Translations under genes and position numbers: made by a program
Part shown: one piece after another, positions 59,959-64,000 of the stretch
Position numbering within the stretch: position 1 is the stretch's first letter
How the letters are laid out: each line of letters opens with the position of its first letter
Notes under the pieces: generated by a model
Databases searched by the model: none
What the model was told of the DNA's origin: nothing
Seen by the model: only the letters and a program-made list of their open reading frames with translations
Source of the DNA: Amycolatopsis sp. cg9
Lineage (GTDB): Bacteria; Actinomycetota; Actinomycetes; Mycobacteriales; Pseudonocardiaceae
Reading direction: 5' to 3'
Assembly (NCBI RefSeq): GCF_041346945.1
Contig: NZ_CP166850.1
Span: 9,718,501-9,782,500 of the forward strand
Length of the DNA stretch: 64,000 nucleotides

Positions 59959-62447
59959 GCACTTCCGCACCCCCGCGCCCGGCGCGCCCGTCTTCTCAGC
60001 ACCCGCTGTCGGCCTGGCGGAGCAGCCTGCTCGCCCCGGCCGCCGCCGGTATCGCGACGCTCTGCGCGGCGACGTCGGTGACGAGCGTCGTAGCCGGCCT
60101 GGCCTGGTTCGGCTACCTGTTCGTCGCGGTCCTGCTGATCGCCGCGACCGGGCTGGCGCTGCGCTCCCTGCAGGTGCCGACCGTCCTGGTCGGCCTCGGC
60201 CAGCTGCTGGTGCTGCTGTTCCTCATCACCGGCGCGTTCACCACGAACGGGATCCTGCAGGTGATCCCCGGCCCGGACGCGTTCGAAGAGATCGGCACGA
60301 CGCTGTCCGCCGCCGCCGAGCAGATCCGGGTCGGGCTGCCGCCGGTCGAGGGCAGCCAGCCGATCCTGTGCCTGGTGACGATCCTGATCGGCCTGGTCGC
60401 CGTCCTGGTGGACACGCTCACGGTGGCCGCCGCGGCGCCGGCCGCGACCGGGCTCGTGCTGCTCTGCGTCTACGCCGTGCCGGCCGCGCTGAGCGAGGAA
60501 ATGCTGCCCTGGTGGACGTTCCTGCTCGGCGGGGCGGCGTTCGCCGGTCTGCTGGCGGTCGACGGCAACCACCGGCACCGGCGCTGGCGGACCCGGGAAG
60601 CGCCGGGCCGCAGCGGCAAGCAGGGCGTGCTGTCCGCGCCGGTCGCGGTCGTCAGCGCGGCGATCGTGCTCGGCCTGTTCGGCGGCGCGATCACGTGGGT
60701 CGGCACGGTCGGGCGGATCCCCTTCGGCGCCAGCGGGAACGGCGCCGGCGCGGGCTCCGGCGGGTTCGGCATCCAGCCGTTCACCGAGCTGCGCGGGATG
60801 CTCGACCAGGGGTCCAACCGCGAGCTGTTCAAGGTCCGCGGCCTCGGCACCGACCGGCGGCTGATGCGCGCGATGACGCTGGACACCTACTACCCCAACA
60901 AGGGCTGGGGCCTGCACGACGAAGGCCGTTCGCAACAGGGCGTCCCGGTCGGGCCGCAGCTGCCGGCGGCGCCGGGCGACGACGGCAACGGCGCCGCGCG
61001 GAAGATCGACGTCGAGCCGGCGAGCTGGCGGGACAACTGGCTGCCGGTGTACGGCGCGCCGCGGGTGATCGACGGCGCGGGCAACGGCTACCTCTACGAC
61101 CAGGTCAGCGGCACGGTGTTCACCACGCGCAGCGAAACCCCGCCGTCGTACACCGAATACGCGTCGCTGAAGGAACCGACGGCCGCCGAACTGCGCGTGA
61201 CCCCGCGCGTCGACGACCTGCCGCCGCGCTACACGGAACTCGACCGGGTCGACGAGCGCGTCCGCGCGAAGACCCAGCAGCTGACCGCGGGGGCGGCGAA
61301 CGACTTCGACCGCGCGTCGGCGATCTGGCGGTACTTCACGGCGCAGAACGGCTTCGTCTACGACACGAAGACCGCGCCGGCCAACGACGCGGACGCGCTC
61401 GCCGACTTCATCCTCAACGGCAAGCGCGGCTTCTGCGAGCAGTTCGCGTCGGCGATGGCCGTGATGCTGCGCGTGGCGGGCATCCCGTCGCGGGTGGCGA
61501 TCGGCTTCACCCCCGGCGTCCAGGTCAACGACTACCTGTCGATCAGCACCCAGGACGCGCACGCGTGGGTCGAGGCGTACTTCGGCGACAAGGGCTGGGT
61601 GACGTTCGACCCGACCCCGCTGTCCGACGGCCGCGGCATCACCCCGCCGTACCTGCAGGCCGGCCCGCAGGACGGCAACCAGCCCGACGACACCCAGGTG
61701 GCGCCGAGCACGGTCCAGTCGAGCGCGGCGCCCACCGGCGTCCCGCGCGACACCGGGCAGAACCTCCCGGAGCAGGGTCCGGCGCAGACCGACACGGGCG
61801 TGCCGGGCTGGGCCTGGGTGCTGGTGGCGGTGCTGCTCACGCTGGCGGTGCTGACGACGATGCAGGTGATCCTCGCGGGCCTGCTCTACCGGAGACGACC
61901 GGAAGCCGAGCCGGAGAGCGTGCCGGCGCTGACCGGGTTCCGCGCGGTGCTGAAGAACTGGATGCCGCTGATCTCCACCGCGCTGTGGGTGGCGGTGCTC
62001 GGCGTGCTGACCTGGCTGGTGGCCTGGTGGTTCAGCCTGCTGGTCGTGCTGCTGCTGGCCGGCCTGCTGGGCCCGTCGGCGGCGCGCGACGTCGGCAGGC
62101 GACGGCGGCTGCAGGAGATCGTCGGCCACCGCCCGGGCGCGGCGGACGCGGCGTGGTCCGAGCTGCGCGCCGAGTGCGCGGACCGCGGCCTGCCGATCCC
62201 CCCGAGCGACACGGTCCGCGTGGCCGGCCAGAAGCTGGCGGCGAAGCACCACTTGGACGACGAGGGCCGCGAGGGTCTTCGCACGGTCATCGGCGTGGTG
62301 GAGCGGTCCTGGTACGGCGGCGAGGGCGAAGGCGACCCGAGGCTGCCCTCGGCGTTCGACCACCTCCGGCGGAGCCTGCACCGCAACGCGCCGCTGTCCT
62401 GGAAGGGCCGGCTGTTCCCCAAGTCTCTGTTCCGCAACCGCGACTGA
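59955..62447 (+). CDS. DUF3488/transglutaminase-like membrane protein
   Basis: An 830-residue protein with six or seven N-terminal membrane helices (DUF3488), an extracytoplasmic transglutaminase-like domain and two more helices before a DUF4129-type cytoplasmic tail. The catalytic triad is intact: Cys in GKRGFCEQFASAMAVMLR, His in STQDAHAWVEAYF and Asp in WVTFDPTPLSDG. Start ATG overlaps the DUF58 stop as ATGA, giving a three-gene moxR-DUF58-transglutaminase operon. Probably cross-links or processes envelope proteins; substrate unknown. Confidence 0.9.
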   Translation: MSTSAPPRPARPSSQHPLSAWRSSLLAPAAAGIATLCAATSVTSVVAGLAWFGYLFVAVLLIAATGLALRSLQVPTVLVGLGQLLVLLFLITGAFTTNGILQVIPGPDAFEEIGTTLSAAAEQIRVGLPPVEGSQPILCLVTILIGLVAVLVDTLTVAAAAPAATGLVLLCVYAVPAALSEEMLPWWTFLLGGAAFAGLLAVDGNHRHRRWRTREAPGRSGKQGVLSAPVAVVSAAIVLGLFGGAITWVGTVGRIPFGASGNGAGAGSGGFGIQPFTELRGMLDQGSNRELFKVRGLGTDRRLMRAMTLDTYYPNKGWGLHDEGRSQQGVPVGPQLPAAPGDDGNGAARKIDVEPASWRDNWLPVYGAPRVIDGAGNGYLYDQVSGTVFTTRSETPPSYTEYASLKEPTAAELRVTPRVDDLPPRYTELDRVDERVRAKTQQLTAGAANDFDRASAIWRYFTAQNGFVYDTKTAPANDADALADFILNGKRGFCEQFASAMAVMLRVAGIPSRVAIGFTPGVQVNDYLSISTQDAHAWVEAYFGDKGWVTFDPTPLSDGRGITPPYLQAGPQDGNQPDDTQVAPSTVQSSAAPTGVPRDTGQNLPEQGPAQTDTGVPGWAWVLVAVLLTLAVLTTMQVILAGLLYRRRPEAEPESVPALTGFRAVLKNWMPLISTALWVAVLGVLTWLVAWWFSLLVVLLLAGLLGPSAARDVGRRRRLQEIVGHRPGAADAAWSELRAECADRGLPIPPSDTVRVAGQKLAAKHHLDDEGREGLRTVIGVVERSWYGGEGEGDPRLPSAFDHLRRSLHRNAPLSWKGRLFPKSLFRNRD

Positions 62448-62526
62448 AGTCCTTCACCCGGCCGGGGGTCACCCGCTGTCACCGCTGTGGGTGACCCGCC
62501 GGGGCCGGGCGTAAGAGCACACAAGA

Positions 62527-62562
62527 AGATCCGCGTCCGGCCTGGTGGCCGGACGCGGATCT
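62527..62562. terminator. Bidirectional terminator
   Basis: A perfect 16-base stem (AGATCCGCGTCCGGCC and complement) with a TGGT loop between two convergent genes, the transglutaminase and DUF3040 genes. Confidence 0.85.
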
Positions 62563-62577
62563 CGTGGTCTTGCGGCG

Positions 62578-62982
62578 CTACTGCTCCTCGAAGCGCTGGC
62601 GGAAGCGCTCTTCCATCCGCTGGGTGAAAGAACTGCGGCGCCCGGGTTGCTTGCCCCCGCGGGTGCCCGATCCACCGCCCTTGCCGTCCCCGTCGGCGGC
62701 GTGCCGAATCGATGTGACGGCCATCATGACCCCGAAGAACATCACGAGGAACCCGAGCACGCTGATCAGCGGGATGTCGGCCACCCGGAACTGCGGCACC
62801 ACCACGCCCAGCACCAGCAGGGCCACGCCCACTACGAACAGGGCGATGCCCTGAATACGCCGTCGGCGAGCGGGGCGACGCAACCGGGTGCCACGCACCG
62901 TGGATGCGAACTTGGGGTCCTCGGCATAGAGCTCGCGCTCGATTTGATCGAGCAGCCGCTGCTCATGCTCGGAGAGTGGCAT
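62578..62982 (-). CDS. DUF3040 membrane protein
   Basis: A 134-residue actinobacterial protein: conserved N-terminus MPLSEHEQRLLDQIERELYA, then two membrane helices (GIALFVVGVALLVLGVVV and IPLISVLGFLVMFFGVMMAV) and a basic Gly/Arg/Gln-rich tail. DUF3040 genes usually lie near mraZ in actinobacteria, as here. Function unknown. Start ATG 62982 with GGAGGA upstream. Confidence 0.9.
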   Translation of the reverse strand: MPLSEHEQRLLDQIERELYAEDPKFASTVRGTRLRRPARRRRIQGIALFVVGVALLVLGVVVPQFRVADIPLISVLGFLVMFFGVMMAVTSIRHAADGDGKGGGSGTRGGKQPGRRSSFTQRMEERFRQRFEEQ

Positions 62983-63347
62983 CTTTCCTCCTCCGGCACA
63001 GCTGTCGCGGGCGCCGGGCCGCGCAACGTCCTGGACCCAACAGCCAACCCCAGGCGGGGTGGCACTGTCCAGGATACGAGGCCCGCGCCCGCACGACTAC
63101 CCGATCCCGCATCCAGAAGGGATCGAATTGGGCTAAATCCCGCCGGAGGGGCGTTGCGGACGGTCACCATGGCCCATCGTGACCGGTTGACGGCTTGTGC
63201 GGCGATGTGGGGGAAGGGGCACGAGCGGAAGATCACCTTCCGTGAACGGCCGGCAGAGGGCGGGCTCGGAGGCCCGGCTCGCGGCCGGCCGAGGGCTGGC
63301 GGCCGGGCGGCGGCAGACGAGCGGGTGGCGGGTGGCGACCGACCGAC
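62983..63347. other. Intergenic DNA without recognisable gene
   Basis: Upstream region of the DUF3040 gene. No protein-like frame; its promoter should be here but I could not pick a -10/-35 pair. Confidence 0.5.
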
Positions 63348-63466
63348 GGGTGGCGGCAGGCGGCAGGCGACCAGGTGTGGCGGCAGGCGACCGGGTGGCA
63401 GGCCAGCGGCCAGCGACCGGGTGGCAGACCGGCGGCCGGCGAGTGGGTGGCGGCAGGCGGATAGCT
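63348..63466. repeat. Degenerate 26-base minisatellite
   Basis: Units start at 63348 (26 bases), 63374 (19, lacking seven), 63393 (26), 63419 (26) and 63445 (partial). Most begin GGGTGGC and contain a GGCAGGC- or GGCCGGC-like middle. Purely G/C-rich, non-coding. The stretch 63467-63704 after it shows no gene. Confidence 0.75.
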
Positions 63467-63704
63467 GGCGGCGGGAAAGTTGCCGAGCGCGCCCCAGGGC
63501 TCCAGCTTCCGCCAGGTGACCGAGCCGCCGCACCACCCGCCGCGCGTGCGGTTCAGCGGCCTGGCGGCTGCACGCCGGCCGGTGCCGCGGCCTCCGGCGG
63601 GCCGGCCGGAAGGGTGCGGGCCCGGCCGTAGAGGGCAGCGCTCCACCCACCGCCATGGCGCTCACCGCACCAACCCGCCCGATCAGATCATCCGCGCGCC
63701 GCCC

Positions 63705-63998
63705 TCACCGATCCCGCGGTGCCAGGAGCGACGCCGGTCGCACCGCTGCCGAACCGAACTTGGACCTCGCCACGTCTGCCGCCACCTCGGCGTCGCGCCA
63801 GTGCGGGGCCGGGGAGTCGAACAGCAGCTGCTCCCCCACCTCGCCGGTGTCCAGGCCCTCCACCCGGACGCCGATCAGCCTGACCGCCCCCGTCGGGGCG
63901 TGCTCCGCCAGCAGCGACACCGCCACCGCGTGGATCTCCCGCGCCACGTCGGTCGCCGACACCAGCGTGCGGGCGCGGGTGATCGTCCGGAAGTCCGC
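63705..63998 (-). CDS. dinB: DNA polymerase IV, C-terminal part
   Basis: The last 97 residues of a Y-family polymerase; the gene runs off the right edge. The sequence ADFRTITRARTLVSATDVAR is the start of the little-finger domain (conserved FRTITRSRTL pattern), followed by VRLIGVRVEGLD, typical of DinB. The catalytic palm lies outside the window. Error-prone translesion synthesis. The frame is open to the window edge; the true start is not visible. Confidence 0.85.
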   Translation of the reverse strand, partial: ADFRTITRARTLVSATDVAREIHAVAVSLLAEHAPTGAVRLIGVRVEGLDTGEVGEQLLFDSPAPHWRDAEVAADVARSKFGSAAVRPASLLAPRDR

Positions 63999-64000
63999 GA

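Noticed and set aside
63348..63466. Short direct repeats as a CRISPR array
   Set aside because: The units are contiguous and degenerate, without unique spacers, and there are no cas genes in the window.

Overview
This window is high-GC actinobacterial DNA, most likely from Amycolatopsis or a close relative in the Pseudonocardiaceae. Four things point there: a full mraZ-to-ftsQ division and cell-wall (dcw) cluster with a meso-diaminopimelate-type MurE; genes of the ESX accessory type (PPE-like, EspG-like, DUF3558 lipoprotein); a complete vanHAX/vanRS/vanY glycopeptide-resistance set; and dispersed palindromes with a GAATGA(C/G)TCATTC core, which I recall as common in Amycolatopsis intergenic DNA. 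The genus is inferred, not proven.

Layout. 1-9 kb: end of a YhgE/Pip-type membrane protein, a TetR regulator, a trypsin-like protein that has lost its catalytic serine, a four-EF-hand protein, polA, a hotdog thioesterase, a LysR regulator and an alpha/beta hydrolase. 8.8-13.4 kb: a compact cassette that may be an undescribed peptide system. It holds a SARP-type regulator, a divergent gene for an 82-residue peptide whose last 47 residues contain ten cysteines, and a convergent, translationally coupled operon of a MauE-like membrane protein, a CxxC redoxin, a peptide-type ABC exporter and an S26 signal peptidase. 13.5-19.6 kb: a branched-chain amino acid transporter operon (substrate-binding protein, livH, livM, livG, livF) and the ANTAR response regulator pdtaR.

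19.8-33.7 kb is an accessory island that starts at a tRNA gene. It contains a membrane/coiled-coil protein of lower GC, a broken tyrosine recombinase, a 2103-residue secreted RHS/PA14 protein with a likely toxin tip and a candidate immunity gene, a polytopic membrane protein, a MarR/DUF6069 pair with clear operators, a pentapeptide-repeat protein, and an acyl-CoA ligase fragment joined to a HAD fragment. 33.7-38.6 kb: vanH-vanA-vanX, convergent vanR-vanS, then vanY. Two near-identical promoter elements, one before vanH and one before vanY, look like VanR sites.

38.6-53.5 kb (minus strand): mraZ, rsmH, ftsL, ftsI, a terminator, then murE, murF, mraY, murD, ftsW, murG, murC and ftsQ, mostly with 4-14 base overlaps. 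ftsZ, expected after ftsQ, is absent, and the van genes occupy that place. 53.6-57.3 kb: GTGGG repeats, palindromes around a gene with a DUF559-like domain, and an ESX-accessory group. 57.6-62.4 kb: moxR, DUF58 and transglutaminase genes. The window closes with a DUF3040 membrane protein, a 26-bp minisatellite and the end of a dinB-type DNA polymerase IV gene.

How the parts fit: the dcw enzymes build the D-Ala-D-Ala precursor, while VanH, VanA and VanX would replace it with D-Ala-D-Lac when VanRS senses a glycopeptide. The two systems meet 3' end to 3' end at ftsQ/vanY.
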